Source: Puffinus mauretanicus (lineage: Eukaryota; Chordata; Aves; Procellariiformes; Procellariidae). From it: DNA of 64,000 bases. Numbering within the stretch: the stretch's first letter is position 1; each line of letters begins with the position of its first letter. A model generated the notes under the pieces. The model did no database searches and was not told the DNA's origin. It saw only the letters and a program-made list of their open reading frames with translations. The stretch is from the NCBI GenBank assembly GCA_023333565.1, contig JAJKFH010001548.1, forward strand, positions 186,001 to 250,000, given 5' to 3'. The translations under genes were made by a program, and so were the position numbers. Shown here in pieces: positions 46,385-61,300 of the stretch.

Positions 46385-49300
46385 GCAAGTAAATCCATTG
46401 CACTTCCATACAAGTCATGTAAAACTGCCAGTGGTGGTAGTAGGGAGGTTGACATTCAAGCATACTGTAGAAAACAGAACAGATAGAAAAACTGATCGTT
46501 GTACAACTTGTATGATGGCTGAAAGAGGAGGAGGCTTGAAATAAAGCAACTACGATACTGATTTGCAAAGCTAGAAAAGCATGTGGTTCTCTGCACTGAT
46601 ATCATCAGTGAAATAGAAGTGCAAATAGAGAGAGGAAGAAAATCATTCAACATTAATACAGTGGAAATATGAAAAGATTGCAAATTAAAAGGAATGTTTG
46701 TTATATGCATGTAAGTGCTTTAAAATTAAACTACAAAATCAAAGAATAGAAGGAAAAATGTAATATATGGATGTAATAAAGCACTAAGGTTTTGAAAGCT
46801 CTTCTTAACGCTCATGTAAAATAATCAGTCAAGATTAGCAAGTGGTTGCAGTGCTCTAAACCAAGAAGTGTATTGCAGGGAAATGAGAGGAAAGACCTTG
46901 GCTTCCTGATATTAAGTATCTTCATTAATAATTGCAGTGCAGTGGTGAAACCTGAGTATACTTAGTTGAAATGTTAGAATTTTATTGGACGCAACCCTTC
47001 AGAAGTACCTAGTATGTTTAGAAATACAGAAAAAAGTGAAAGCAAAATGATTTGTCTGAAGTACAAGCTTGTAAACTTGGAGTGAATTTACTGTTTGACA
47101 GTAGAAGCTCAGTGCCTTGTACTACAAATGCTGAGATATCTTCCCATCATTTGGAGATAGACTTTCAGTGCACTCAGAAATATTACAGACATCCTGACGT
47201 TTCAACACTGGATCTTAATTTAAGAAGCATCTTACCCCTGCCCTAGCAGCTACAAACATGACAGATCCTGGTAGGAGAGAAAAGGTTGGTTGCTTGCTTT
47301 GTTTGTTTGTTTTAAATAGCTAAGTGGCTGTTTGTTGGCAGGCTGCGATTAGATAGGTTGCTAGATAATCTCATCTAGGCTCCCTTTCCCATGAAAGATT
47401 GGACCAGATGATCTCTCAAGGTACCTTCCAACCTGGGCTGTTCTACGATTCTATGATAACAAAACATAAATTTGAAGGTTTTATGTGCCTGGCATTAAGT
47501 AATCATTTTGTTCAAGCAAGGGGCAAAACTGCCCACTGCTTTAACCTGATCAGTATATAACTTCAAGTATCTGACAGTAATTGAAATAGGAATTAAGGGC
47601 TTAATCCAGAAGGAAAAGTTGCGCAAAAGTTTCCAGAGGATAACTGTCATATGAAATGATTATGAAGGGTAACAGTGAAGACCTTGGCGTGTTTGAATGT
47701 ACAGTGGATAAACAGGGTACAACGAAATAATCATGAATTGTTGAGGGTCTGATAGACCATAAATGTTTTAAATGAGATATCCTTTACCTTGTAATTGTTA
47801 CAGATGGGGAAGGATTGTGGTATACTTGCTTGTAAAAATAGCCTTTATTTAAAAAAAAAGTCTACTCTGCTTTTTTTCCTCAGACTGGAGATAAAAGTAC
47901 AGTGACTGTGTTTTGAAATAAGTAAAGCTATAGAGTCTCTAAGCTAGTTTTGAAGTTCTAGCATTAGCAACGTGAAATTTTAGACACTGACCAGCTGTGA
48001 GGTTATTCAGTAGGTAGTGTTTCATGTTACACAAGGAAAAGAGATCAAGTAGATCTAATTGGAGACCATCTCCATGGCTGTATTTGTATAGCATGTCTTG
48101 GTGTAGATCAGCGTGTAGGATACTGGTGTGTATTGAATGACTCAAAAGCAGGTGACAGTTGTTGAAATTTTCGGAACCTAGTGGAGACTGTTTGCAATCA
48201 GTTGAGGTTAAAAAAACCCACCAAACAAACAAAAAAACCCAAACAAAAAGCAGTTGGATCTTGGAGATGTATGGCCAAATGGCATTTGAAGTGTAGACCT
48301 GAAGGCTGATAGGCTCCAAGTCTTATAATTGAATTATATTGGAAATAACGAATAAGTCTGTCTAGTGAAAATCTTCATGGAACTGGGAACGTGATTTCAT
48401 GTTAATGTGCCAATATTTCTTATTCTAGCGTGTCTGTATATAAACAACCATGTCATGTTTCCATCCATATCGTGTTGCCATCCTTTAGTTGCCTAACAAA
48501 TACACTTGCTGCTCTTGTTTGTGGCACTTTTCTCTAGAGAGGCTTCTGAGCTACAGTCTCACATTGGAAAGTTTGCTTTTAAATAGAGTATTAACTTAAA
48601 GCTTTATTAACGCAGATGATTTGTAAGTATTTTGCTGCCAGTGCCATAGAGGATAGCCTAATTATAGAGTATTATACAGTGGTTGTGTTTCCAGAAATAA
48701 AACTTGTGCTGTTTGGCCAATCACTTCAGTCAGATGCAGCACCCAGTTCATTAGTTTCATTTCACATAAAGTATAAGTTGGAAGTTTTCTGGATGGGTTT
48801 CTTGTTCTGAAAAAACTTCAGCAATGGAAAGTGTGTGAATAAGGGATAAAAGCAAAACACTGTCCGGGGCTTTGAAATAGCTTGATTCCACTAGTTCTGA
48901 AATGGTTACGTGGGCCATCTGAAGGTGTTGACACTACTGTGACTCCTAGCACTCGTCTGTCGTCTAACTTGGCTTAGATTGACTCATTAGAAACACTCAA
49001 GCCTGCTGGAAATTTTCCTTGGTGGAAGGTAGATGGAACTGCATTTGCTTCATTAATTATAGTGAGTCATTCCTCTAAGACATTGCCCCATGCATTCCTG
49101 AAATTCCAGTCTCTGAACTGCTCTACAGCCCTGTGATTACACCACTCATGATCCTTTTCACTGAGTTCAGTTAATAGTTTCCTGAACTGTTGTGAGAACT
49201 TCAGTTAATTGAAACCTGTTCTGAAGATCTGACACGTTCAGACACTCTGAATTTCTGAAGGGCTCCCTTTCCTGCCTCTGAATTTTCTTGCCCTTGAAGA

Positions 49301-52300
49301 TGAGACTTGCTGTGAGGTTTAATACCTGCCTATAGAGTCCTGTCCCCTGCTAGTGTCCGTCCCCAGCAGCTGCTGTTCGCAGCAGACCTCATCTTTCCTG
49401 GTTCTTTGTGCGCTGGCAAATCCCCGGCCCGTTATTGTCCGTTTTCTTTAAACGAGTAACATTTGCTTCTCTCTTTACTCCTAGAAATTCAGTAGCGTTT
49501 AAGTCATAAATTTACTTATATACTGACACATCTGCTTAAGTTTCAGTGTTTTAATTATGCCATTTTTAAAAGTGTTATCTGTCATCTGTCTGTCTCGTGG
49601 AACTGTAATAAATATTACTGACTGGCTAGATGGCCTTTTCAGGGGTGTTTGGTGTTTTTACTTATGTCCATAAGAAACTCATCTACCTTGAGTAAAATTG
49701 TCTCCTGTACCATGAACTCACTGGAGCAGGTCTGTGTTCATATATGCTTCTACATCCCCTGTTAAAAAATAAAAGCTGAGATTAATATAGCAGTATGCAG
49801 AAGCTGCAAAATCAGTGTTAAACAGTGTTTAACAGTCTGCTGCTTTGAGTTTTGTTTTGCACACAACAGTTTAAATGTAAGAGATCTGTGCAAACATCCA
49901 TCTCTTTCTGTGCTGAAGTTGCACACTCGAGAGTAGAGGGAGAGAGAAGCGGGAGACGTAAACTATAACTTCAACGAACATGGGTTTTACAAATATATTT
50001 TATTTCAATTTTTACATTGGCCTTTCTTTATGCGCTAGCTGTCACCAGAGTGGAATTTTGACTGTGTAACTGTGCAGTTCTTACATGGCCAAATTCTTCA
50101 TTTTACTAAAGAATTAGCCCGGTGCCTATGTAATATAGCAGAATCTCGCCGCAAAATTCTTGTAGTGATGTTGTCATGTTACAATAAAACTGCAGCACAG
50201 CTGCCAATATTTTACAGTAAGACTGAAGAACGTGCTATGGATGGGGTAGAATGAGGTGATCGTTTGTGTTACCCAGCACAAGGGAACTGATGAGAAATAA
50301 TTCTGGCAGATGTCCACATTGATTTGTGTGAAAGGGAATGTGATCATGTCCAAATTGACCTGCAGAATCTCACTGCTAGTTGTATTTCTCTAGCTACAGG
50401 ATTACACAAACACGTGAGGAAATACACCTGATCTTTCAGGAGCTTTAGGGCAGAGGTGGTAGGCATGACCTACTTTATCACCTCCTCTACCCTCCTTCCA
50501 CGCCCAAAGGACTGTATACTTTATTAAGTTACGTGATAGCATCGGAGAATATATTGTCAAAATACATACCAGCATGCTTTCAGTGAAAAAACATGGCTGA
50601 GTTTTGGGAAAAGCATCTTTTTTCTTTGTTTTTCCTTTTCTTTTTTTTCTTTCTTTGTGTGTGTGTGTGTGTGTGTATAGTCCTGATTTTGCCAGTTTAG
50701 CCCTAAAACTGAAATAATCTCATAGGCAAAGCTTGGAAAGCAAGTTGGATCTTAGGTAATTTATTGCTTCAGTAAAAGAAGGAAAAGCAGTATGAAAATA
50801 CTGAATAAAAGCTTAGCTAATTATTTCAAGGGAAGCACTTCTGGTAGTAATCAGAGAAAAAAAAAAAAAAACGATTATGCAAAACTAATGATTTAATGTC
50901 AAAGTATGAAGAAATTTCATTCTACCCATCAGTGTTTCTCATCTTGCTTTTTTACTCTTTAAGGTTGCCAAAGCTATATTGTTTTAATCTAACATGTGGG
51001 TATAAGGAAGAGATGGGGTTTTTCCACCAGGTAATTTCTAAAATTAAAAAAAAAAAACCAAACCAACCACCTCTTTTGTGTTTTGTTTTCTACAGGTTAT
51101 TCTTGTACAGGTAAACCCAGGTGAAACATTTACAATTACAACTGAAGATGGACACATTCAATGTATTCAAGGTAAAGGAAAAACTGAAGTACTGAATCCA
51201 AATATTTTGATTCTTCAAATATCACAGAATTACTACCAGTATTTGTTTCTGTAACGTTAAATGTGTTTTTATATGTTCTGCAATGTAATGAATCGGATTT
51301 TTCAGTTTGTACTTAAAGCACAAATGAGACAGCACTGGGAAATTTCCAAGATTCCCTGCATCTCTGCAGACTTTGCTGCTAATTTATAAAAGGCTGGCAT
51401 CTCAACTGTTTTTGTAATGATCCTTGAATAACTGTCTTCTCAGAATCTTAACACATGAATTTACGTGGGATTTAGTCCACACTAATCTAAACAACGTTAA
51501 TAGGCGCTGTGTGACCTCACTTTACTGTAAGGTCGTGGCATTAGCAGCCTGCTGATACTGTGGGAAGCATTGCTGCCCTCTGTGTGTGGCTACTTTTTAC
51601 CTTCTGGGTAAGTAACAGAACTGCAAGTCTCAATCGGGTCAAAATATCCCCTGTAAGTCAAGTTGAATTTATCAGTACTTCCATTTTTGGAATATTTTTC
51701 ACCATTTCAAATGATATTATATAAAATGTGTCCATTCTGCTTTCATCAAATCCCAGACAGGAATACTTTCTTTCAGCTTGATGTGAAAAATAATATATTC
51801 TTATTTAAAAAAAAAAAAAGTTGGTAGACCAGCTGTCAGCATTACTATGGTGCCAGTGTCGCTACAGGCTTTTAACTCTGTCACAAAATAAGAACTAAAA
51901 TGTGTCTATACTGATTTTTGTACAATTAAAGAAATACTGTTGCCTGTATAAGCACGGTGGTTGGGATAAATCTAATCTATGCTTTTTGTAGAATAAATAT
52001 ACAGCCATACTTGCATTCAGCAATATTATCTAAAATTCAAGATGCTTCCTGAAAGTTATTAAATCATACTTAATGGGTATTTTGAATGTGAAAAAGAGTT
52101 ATCCATCAGTGACATAAATTCCATTATTTTTCTTGACAGAAACTTGGTACGTTCACCTTTTTTTAAACTCGCAGTCCTGATTATTTAAGTTTCTCTGCTA
52201 ACTGACCTTTTAATTGGATAGTTTAAGCCTTGCTTCTAAATCTACTTGTCTAAAAGTAGTTCCATAAATACAGAGTTGGATGCAGTTGCTGGCTTTTCAG

Positions 52301-55300
52301 GCACCAAACTGAGCCACCACCTTTGAAAAAAAGGTGTCTCGAGTTTGTAAAAGCCTCGTTTGTTAAAAAGTGGCACCTTGTTACTTCTCAGGTCCAGCCC
52401 ATGTTCCTATGATGTCACCAAATGGTTCTATGCCGCCTATATTTGTGCCTCCCGGTTATGTATCTCAGGTAAACTTTAATTTATTCTTGTATTTCAGTAT
52501 GTTTGTGGGTGTGGCTTTTTAACAGTAAGGCTATTGATTATTTTATCTGGAACAGCTGTTAAAAGCATTTCTCATATTTTTTCCATTGATCTTATCAACT
52601 ATTTAACTTACTTTATTGTAGGCTCTATCACCTTCTGTTCACTTAGTCATATTTGATCTAGTTTTCAGGATTTTTTTTAACAATACTACTAGGCAGTAAA
52701 AGATTATTTTTAGTAAGATGGCTCTGAATTGGCTGGATGTTGAGCTCCATTAGCAGGATCCACATCTTGATTTTTCTTCAGTCCTGTTTTCAGGGTGAAA
52801 GTAGGTGCCTGGGTCATATGAACAACCACAGTTGACTGCAGCCTGTGAAGTGTCAGAGGACTGATGAGTACAGACGGTGCTTAACACTGCTAGAAACAGT
52901 CTGATGGGAACATAGCTGGGGGCAGCATCAGAATTGAACGTGTCTCACACATTCTGTGGATGTGAGACTCGTGTTTCTTTCATTGAGGTTATATAGGTCA
53001 TGTACCAGCATCATTCTCTCTTTCATCCCTTAAGTCTTTTTTTTTTTCTGTACTGCATAAGATATTTCTATCTAATATCTAATGTGTTCTCTTAATTCAG
53101 ATTTTTCCATTCTAATATAACTCTATTTATCAAAGTTTTCAATGCCCCTTTCTTTACCAGCTCTGAACTCCTTAACGTTCAGCAAAACACTCTCCTGTTA
53201 CAGAGGAGTGTTAATGCTAGTGACGTGCCTATGAAACGGGCAGGACTCTGGACTTCTCTCCCAGCTTTACTTTTCCATTCTCATTGATTTTCCACTCCTC
53301 TGCATTGTTAAGTCATAGCAGATCAGACCTGCATGTGGTATTTGAACTGTTATCAGAGGTATTGGAAGTTACCCGTTTGATTTACTTTTGAATCAATGCA
53401 TTTTTAAAGGGAAGTAATTAAAAACAAATGTTTAAATAGAATATGCTAGGTTTCTCATTTTCTAGTGATGTTCAAAATTAGGAGTTTTCTGATCAGGCTT
53501 GAAAACCTTGTAACTGTATGTTCTTGAGTTCCTCAGGCAAGCTGTATGTCTTTTTGCATACAGTTGGCTCTGCAGTTTGTGCTTCTGCTATTACAAGTAG
53601 GTACTTTCATGCAGACCCTGAAGAAGGATCCCCCAGATAATTGATGCATCAGTATGAAATTGAGTCTTCAGTGCAAACAATATGCAAAGCGCTGGCAAAT
53701 GCTGAGGCGTACAAACTGAAAAATACATTTGTTCTGTGTTTGCTGTCACATGAAACTAGGAGGTTTGGGTTTGTTCTGTTTTCCCTAGGTCATTATGACA
53801 GGGATAGACAGGTTTGAAGCCAACTTTAAATCAGAGCTTGGGTCACTTCTACTGATCTCGTCAGCAGATGAGACTTTAACTTTCTGTTCCCAAAAGTGTC
53901 TGGCAGAGCCCAGAGAGAAGTTATGTTGGTTTCTGCCTAAGTGGAATGAAGTGATTCAGTAGCAGATAACAGGACGTAGCAACTTTAGACTGTAAAATCA
54001 TGTAAAAGTTGTCTTATATTAATGCACCCTTTCTACCCAAAACTGTGCCATGTGTTCTTGCTTGACATAGATATAAAATAGACTTAACATAGCCATCAAA
54101 ATTTGCTATGAGTTTTGACTTGTATATGTTATAGCGTGTATTATAATATTATGCAATGTAATGTAGTTCAAGTGACGTGTTTAGTTCCGTTCATGAAGCA
54201 AAAAGCCCCCCCACGTTGTTTCTACAACAAAGCGTATTCAGTGTAAGCTTAGTCTTAAGTGTAAGTCCTTATAATTTTTTTCCTTTATTTAAAGTCTGTT
54301 AAGAATTGCTAATAATACAGTCGACTCTGAGGTCGTCTCACAGCTGAACTTTGTTACAGCAGTTTGTGAGTGGACACATTCTATTTCCCTTCAGAAGAAT
54401 AATTTCTCGTTAGTTTGCTTTATCTTTTGCTGAGGAGCTTTTCAAAATGTACTTTTGGTGTAAGCAGTATTTCAACATCCGTAATGCCTCCTTGGCCAAC
54501 TAGGAAACACTACAGTGATTTCTTATAGCCAAACTAAACATTCTTTAAGAGAGGATCTTAAAGGAACTAACAAGATAAAACATATGGCTTGCTTTTGTGT
54601 AGTGCTTTGTTTAAATGACTGAAAATATAAATTGTGTATATTTTTAGTAACAGAGGGCTACATAAGTAAGTTGAAATCTTCTAGGAGCAGTTTTTATTTG
54701 TATGATTTACTTTACAGATTGCATTAAAAAAAAAAATCTGTTTTGCATCTCAATTTTGTATGCCAGCCTGCAGCTGGAACGCACCCCCAACTTGCATCCA
54801 CAGATAATATTTTCTGCTGACTATGTGGTCCATCTCCGTTAAAGCACTGTAAGGCCCTGCCTAATAGCGTTTGTGATCTGCATTTTTAAATGCAATTTGG
54901 AGATGACTGATGTAGAAGGAAGGAAGCATAAAGCTGCAGACTAATTTTAAACCAATCTAAGAAAAATGCCTGGTTTTCCTACTGAGACTTGATTAATTTT
55001 CAAGTGTCAGTTTGCCTTTAATATTGAACATTTTTCTATCTTTGATTTTTTTTTTCCAATTACATTGCTCATACCTGTTTAATTTTTTGTGTGAGGGAGA
55101 AGAGAACAATTGATTTGTTGTCTGCCTTTACATAGGATTTAATACAATCTAGTTCACTTCTGAGTCAGACTTCACATTAGATAAGTCTGAATTTTATGCC
55201 AGTGGACTTCTGTGTTGTGGCAGAAGAAACAAAGTGGAATATGACTGGGTGATTTCTCTGATGGTCAACTCGGAAGCCTTTGAACTCATCAGAACTGCAG

Positions 55301-58300
55301 GTGCTGAAAACGTAATCCCTCAGATAAGCAAAATGGACTGTAACCACAGAGTGACAACGCATCAGTGTAGATGTCCTCTGTCTGTACCATGAACCCTGCC
55401 TGGAGAAAGGACCCTGTGAACCTCAGCCTCTGGTTGTCTGCTCCACCTGTCTTAAAGATGAGACTAAACTGGGCATTGTTTTACTTCAGTGTCATCATTG
55501 TTTAATATGTCTTTTTGTGAATCGTACTCTCGTGTTATTTCTTGACCTTGTCTTCTAAAACCTGTGTTCCATCCAAAGTCTCTTCTCAGTTTTAAGATTT
55601 AGAGAAGTGTTATTGTATAAAACCTTAATGTATTTTATATTTACTGTAGGAAAAGCAATACATTGAGATATTAATCTATTTCACGTTGGCAGAATTAGAC
55701 TCCAGAAGGAGCCTATATATTGCCAGTTTAGAACACATGCTTAAAAGGGTGCATGTGCATACATATGCATGCACTGTCTTAGCATCTTTTTATCCTAGAG
55801 TTCAAATGCACAGACAGGTTCCTTGTCTGAATTCTCTTAGCCTGTGGCAAACATGAAATGTTTTGACATTTGAGTTGGGTTGCATCATAGTACAAGACAG
55901 CAGAGCTGACTTGTAATACTTTGTACTTGCCAAAGGCTAAGAACGTGTACGCAGACGTGTACCACAAATCAGATGACATGCAGTGACTTGTACATACGAT
56001 AGCGCTGTCAGTCAGGATGTGGTCTAAAGCAGTTCTTCTAACTGTAATTACAAGTAGACTGGAAATTATGCCCTGATCAATTCACATTACTTCTTTAAAA
56101 GAATATATACATTATTCATAAATTATAGATTGCTTAGCACTTCAGTGTGTGAAGTTCAGCTTCTTAAAACTGACTGCCTCAAACTCCAGTTTCTTCCAGT
56201 AACATATGCTGGATTTCCACTGGAATTCATTTCTGTGTGCATATCCCTGACTGTCAAATTGTGGGTATAAACTTAAGCATAGAGATTCTTTATTAAATGT
56301 ACAATATTTACAAGATTGTTTTTGTACTGACGGTTCATTTCTTATGTTGCATGACAGGTGGTGGAAGAAAATGGAGTTCGTAAAGTGGTGGTATTGCCAC
56401 ACTCAGCTGAATTCCATCCTTCCATGCATCCTCCTCCTCCTCCTCCCCATGTGCCACATTACATGCATCATCACCATGCTTTGCTTCCCCACCCACCTCA
56501 CCCCGTGTACCCTCCGGTTCCTGGGACAGGAGAGCTACCACCACAGTTCATTCACCAGCATCCACCACCACACGTTTTTCAAGAACAAGGTGAGAGCGCA
56601 GGTGATGTTTACATACACGAGAAGGCCTTTCACTCAGCGCGTCTCGACTGAGACAGCTGAGTTCTGTCGGTAGCTCTTTCACACGTTTCTGTGATTTTGG
56701 TGCTAGTTATCAGACTCCCTGAGCCTTATGTGCGTTTATGGGGTATGTTAAAATACACTTGTGTATAAGGTATCATGGAGCCTGGTCTGAAGGCACCTGC
56801 ATGTGCAAAGTATAATTGTATAAAGTTTAAATCTTCTGCTGTTCTGTTTTTAAGGATTTAATGCAAAAGCAGTAACTTAGCAGTGTCCTAATACTGTGTA
56901 TATTTTTCATGGATCCTTACTTTTGTTACTGTAAGTGCCGCAATGATTGCTTCTACCTTCCTCTAAAATTGTGCTCTCCAAAACTGCTGTGTTTTGTCAC
57001 AGCCTTGGCATGAAGTTTTTTGAAAATGCATTTAATTTGATACATGAATGTATTTTTTTGGCTAGACAGAGTCCAAATATGACTGGAAAGAAAATAAAAA
57101 TAACATACATAAACCAAAAACCATAGTAACCCATGTTGGGGGGTGAAGTGCAAGTCCACTCTATATTTAAAAACTGAATGAAGCAATACTTCAGCAGAGG
57201 ACTGGGATCACTGCTGAATTAAGCCAGGCTGTAAGCCTTATTATATAAACAAACATTTAACACAGAAAGAAATTAGACTATGTAAGACCATTCACTATCT
57301 CTCTCTCTCAAGCTGAAATTAAGCTATTTCAGCTCATGTCTAGGGTAAAATATTCAGTATTAGCACTCAAGCTATGTATTAAAAAGTTAGTTTGTGTCCT
57401 AAATTTGCTTACACTTTTTTGAAGATGTGACTGCATGGCTGTATCAGGGAAGCAAGGCAACTGTAAGGCATAATCTTGAGCAGCTAACAAAAGAGAAAGG
57501 CCTGAAGAATTACACTCAAAAAAAAAAAAAAAAAAAACCCCAAACCCTAAACTCAGCAAGTGATCAAAAATAATGTTAGAGAAAAAAAATCAACAGTTTG
57601 GATATGGGTTAAATAGGAAAAATGGAAATTTACTTGCAGATATTTTGTATGTCTTACTATAGCATTTAACTAACGTTGACAACGTTTCAAAACAAGAATT
57701 AAACCTCCAGGCGCATTCTTCTCCTACTGCCTGATCTTTATGCTCATACACTGATTTGAGCCCAATCCATAAACTCGTTACCAGGTGAGCTTCCTGAAGT
57801 CTAGCCAAGCTCTGCCAGTCAGCAGTGCGATGTGTGCAATATGTTTCTTTTCTCTTGCTCTGCTGTCCAGAGACACCTGAGTATGAAACTCCTCGGGACT
57901 TCACAGATGCACCAAGCCCAGGTTATGTGAGCCATGCAGCTCCATGCGTCTACAGACTGACAAAGCAAGCAAAGTGAAGTTCCATGGGTTTTCAAGTTCT
58001 GGTTTTACAGTTGTTGTTCTTCTAACTTATAGAGCGTTTCTCAGATGTCAAATAAATTCTACTGAATAATGAAATAAGTTCTCCTTTCTTTGTAGAACCT
58101 CGTTCTCATGGAAGGACAAACTTCATTCAGCGAGATGAACGGAGTCTCAAAATGCAAGAACACCTGAAGAAAAGACTAAAAGACAGACAAGCTAGTGGTC
58201 ATACTAACAATAAACTTAACAGTCCTCCATCTTCACCACATAAAGTTGTTAATTCTTCCAGCGCAACAATTCAGAATGGAAATGGAAAGGGACAGCAAGG

Positions 58301-61300
58301 GGCAGGAGGACCACTAAAGCAGAAGCAGATAGGAAAAACAAAGGGCAGTCCAGATGCAGAGATGGGAGGTAGGTTGCATTGAAAGGGTAAAGTATTAGAA
58401 AAAGCCTGAAATACTTTTCATTTTGTTTAGATGTTTTTTCCTCTAGAAATCATAGTAATGTCAAGTTTGTTCATTTGAGATTTATCGAATAAGGTCTTCA
58501 GGAGGATTGAATTTTAAACCTTTTGTTTGCTGCTCTGCCTTTTCTGACCCGGGACTGATCAATATTGCAAGTGAGGATGGCCTGTGGGTACATACATAAA
58601 AGACTTCTGGTGTCATTCTTTGTGGTACTTTTCAGATAACTAGGAGTTATTTAAAACTTCAGGAAACAGGAAGGTTTGAGCAACTGTCTGTACAGGTTGC
58701 TGTTTGATGTCATTTCAGTTCAGCGCGTTGTTTTGCTCAAATGAATGTTTGAGCTTTTTAATAGCTTGTGGCTATTTACTTGCACATACTAAAATACCTT
58801 GTGTACAACATCTTTTCTTTCCTGTTGGTTTGAAACAGTGTTGCTGAAATGCAGAAATGATTCCTTAAATGATTTGTGCATCTTTTAGTGTTTTGTTTGT
58901 GTGTATTAAATTAAGTGGTCTTATTAGACTGCAAGGTCTACTCCTTATCTGTGTCACTGTTGTATTTAACTCTTCGGTTACAGAAATAAAAGAGAAATCT
59001 GACTTTGTATCTTGGGAAGTAAGTAGACGTGGAAGCTTTTATCCAACTTGTTTCAAGGATGAAAAATACACTTGAGTAAAGATTTGTCTTAATACAAATT
59101 TATTGGAAGGAAAAAAAAGAGTTTTTATTTGCAGGCAGAATAATATCCTGAATTGTTCAACATGGACAATTGTAAAGATAGGATTCAGTTTATAGATGTA
59201 ACCCTTTTGGTACCTGTAGGTATTTTTAGTGTGCAGTTTTGATCAGGCTTCTTCCAAGTTATGCCTAGACCAAGTGTTTTGCAATAGAAATTCAAGGAAA
59301 GCTCATACAATAGAGAGATAAGATCTTATTGTCATTTTTTTAACACCTTCCATTTTTGGAGGAATGTTTTTGTGTTGTCAAAGAAAACCCATTTATGCTC
59401 AGATTAGGAAAATATACCCTTTGTGCAGGATGTACTAAAAGGGTTTTTGTAACACTGTTAGTTTTGGATAGTTCATGTTTCTACCCCACACGCAGCCAAA
59501 ACAAACAGGGGAAATGAACTTTGCACAATAAGTACTATTGTTAAACTCTTAATGAGGCGAACTCCATCTTGTGGTGGCATTTTTGTAACAGACTGGTTTA
59601 CTCTTGGGGTTTTCGGTAATCTGTTTTGTATTTGAAATTTCAGAATCTGACACAGAATCCAAGAAATGTGATACTCACTTGAGCATTGGCAAGCCAGTCG
59701 TAAGTATTGTCCTTAAAATACCATTATTTTCTGTACATATACTTTCTATAAAATAACACGTGTCTTATTGATCTCTTTTTCTTTTTTCTTAATGGTTTAC
59801 TTTTTTAATAGTGAAAATGTATTTTAGTTGTCAGACTTTATAGCTGGGAAAGGGCAACCATGCTATGGAAACCCACTATTTCTCAACTTTCTGAAACAGT
59901 CTGTCTGACTCTGTTTCCAGTCTGTAAGCTGAGAATATATCCACTGTTGAAGTTGTCTAGTGTATGTGAGGGCTTTAGTGCCTTGCAAACTAAGGGCCTG
60001 CTAAACTAATGGAAGTCTGTCCACTCTTGGAACCATCCTTCGTTCAGCATAGAGGATTTAAGAATATTGGGAATAGAATTTACAAAAATAGGTCATCTTT
60101 TTGTTATGTTTAGAAATTGGAGCAAATATTTGAGTATTTACAGACTTATTTAGGAAATTGGAGTCTGGTGATGTTAATTTAAATGTCTAAAGGCTGAAAC
60201 TGCACTGATATTTTTGATCTTGAGCATGCTTAATGAAACTCTTTTTTGCATTATCTATACAGTAAGCATGGGTGGTATTCTTTTGCTCCAGCTTTCCAAC
60301 TATTCTTTGTTACGGTAGTATTTTTTCATTGCTGCTTCTGACATCTGTACTTAGTGCTAACAGAAGGCTCTGTTGACTTTGTCAGAGAAAATTTGGAGTG
60401 TGGGCATTAAGCAGCAAAAAACTTAGACCAAAAATTTTAGTCACGAGCACTTAAAATCAGAGCCTCTTGCCTATCCTATAGCTTAGTGGTTAAATATTAA
60501 GATTATGTGAGGGAGTTACAATAAAGTTAGAAAGTTAGGCCCTCTGACTGTGCCTAAATATAGATCTGGTGTCAGTGTTCAAGACTCCAAATCTGAAAAT
60601 TTGCTCCAAATGAGTGATGCAAACAGTGCAGGTGAAATAGAAATTTTCTCTTCAGACACTGAGACAACGTAGTGTGTCTATATGTTTGCTTAGTGTTTGA
60701 AGGGAAATCCTTTTATATGATATTTTAGAAATTAAAAAAGAGGAAATAATTTAAATTCAAATAATGACTTCATATTTCCACTACAAAGGTAAAGAATTCC
60801 TCCAGTGAGGAACTTCATAGGCAAACTAGCGACACCATGTTATTGACTAATATACCTTTTATTACAGAAAGCAAACTTACTTGCATTATTTATGCTTTTA
60901 ATAGGTTTCTGATATACAAGCAAGATCAGCCGTTCTGTCCTGGAATCTCCCAGTTAGTTCACAGAATGGAGAGAGCCATAGTCATAGTCCAGCAGCATTT
61001 ACATTTGAAGTAGCAATATCCAACAGTGGTAAAAATGGAAAATTTAAATCTGTCTATGTGTAAGTTTAGTTTCTTCATTTAAGCACAATACCGATGTTTA
61101 AAAACATTAACCAATCAGCAATCTCTCTATCAGGAGCTGTTTGTTGACTTGCAGACCTACCTACTTCACATGAAATAAATTTTAAGTAATATCACTAAGA
61201 GTTACATGGACAATGGAAAACGTGAAAATTAAATGTGCGCTACATGGTTTTGCTTTTCAATAAGCTTTTATCCTTTAAAGTATAAGGAAGAGCTGTAACT

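Larger units (their letters stand above)
46385..51095 (+). other. FNDC3C1: Intron with GC-AG boundaries
   Basis: The intron starts GCAAGT and ends in TTTTGTTTTCTACAG. It contains a CR1 tail (about 47,345-47,457), a (GT)10 microsatellite (50,657-50,676) behind a pyrimidine-rich run, and A runs near 50,858-50,872 and 51,047-51,057. No other exon was recognised. Confidence 0.8.

Noticed and set aside
46385..46392. GT donor at 46,389 instead of the GC donor at 46,385
   Set aside because: It would add 4 nt and shift the frame of the next, unmistakable FNDC3 exon. The GC site has a perfect surrounding consensus.
56335..56544. Antisense acidic open frame opposite the His/Pro-rich exon
   Set aside because: It is the mirror of the low-complexity coding exon on the + strand, which is supported by homology and splice sites.
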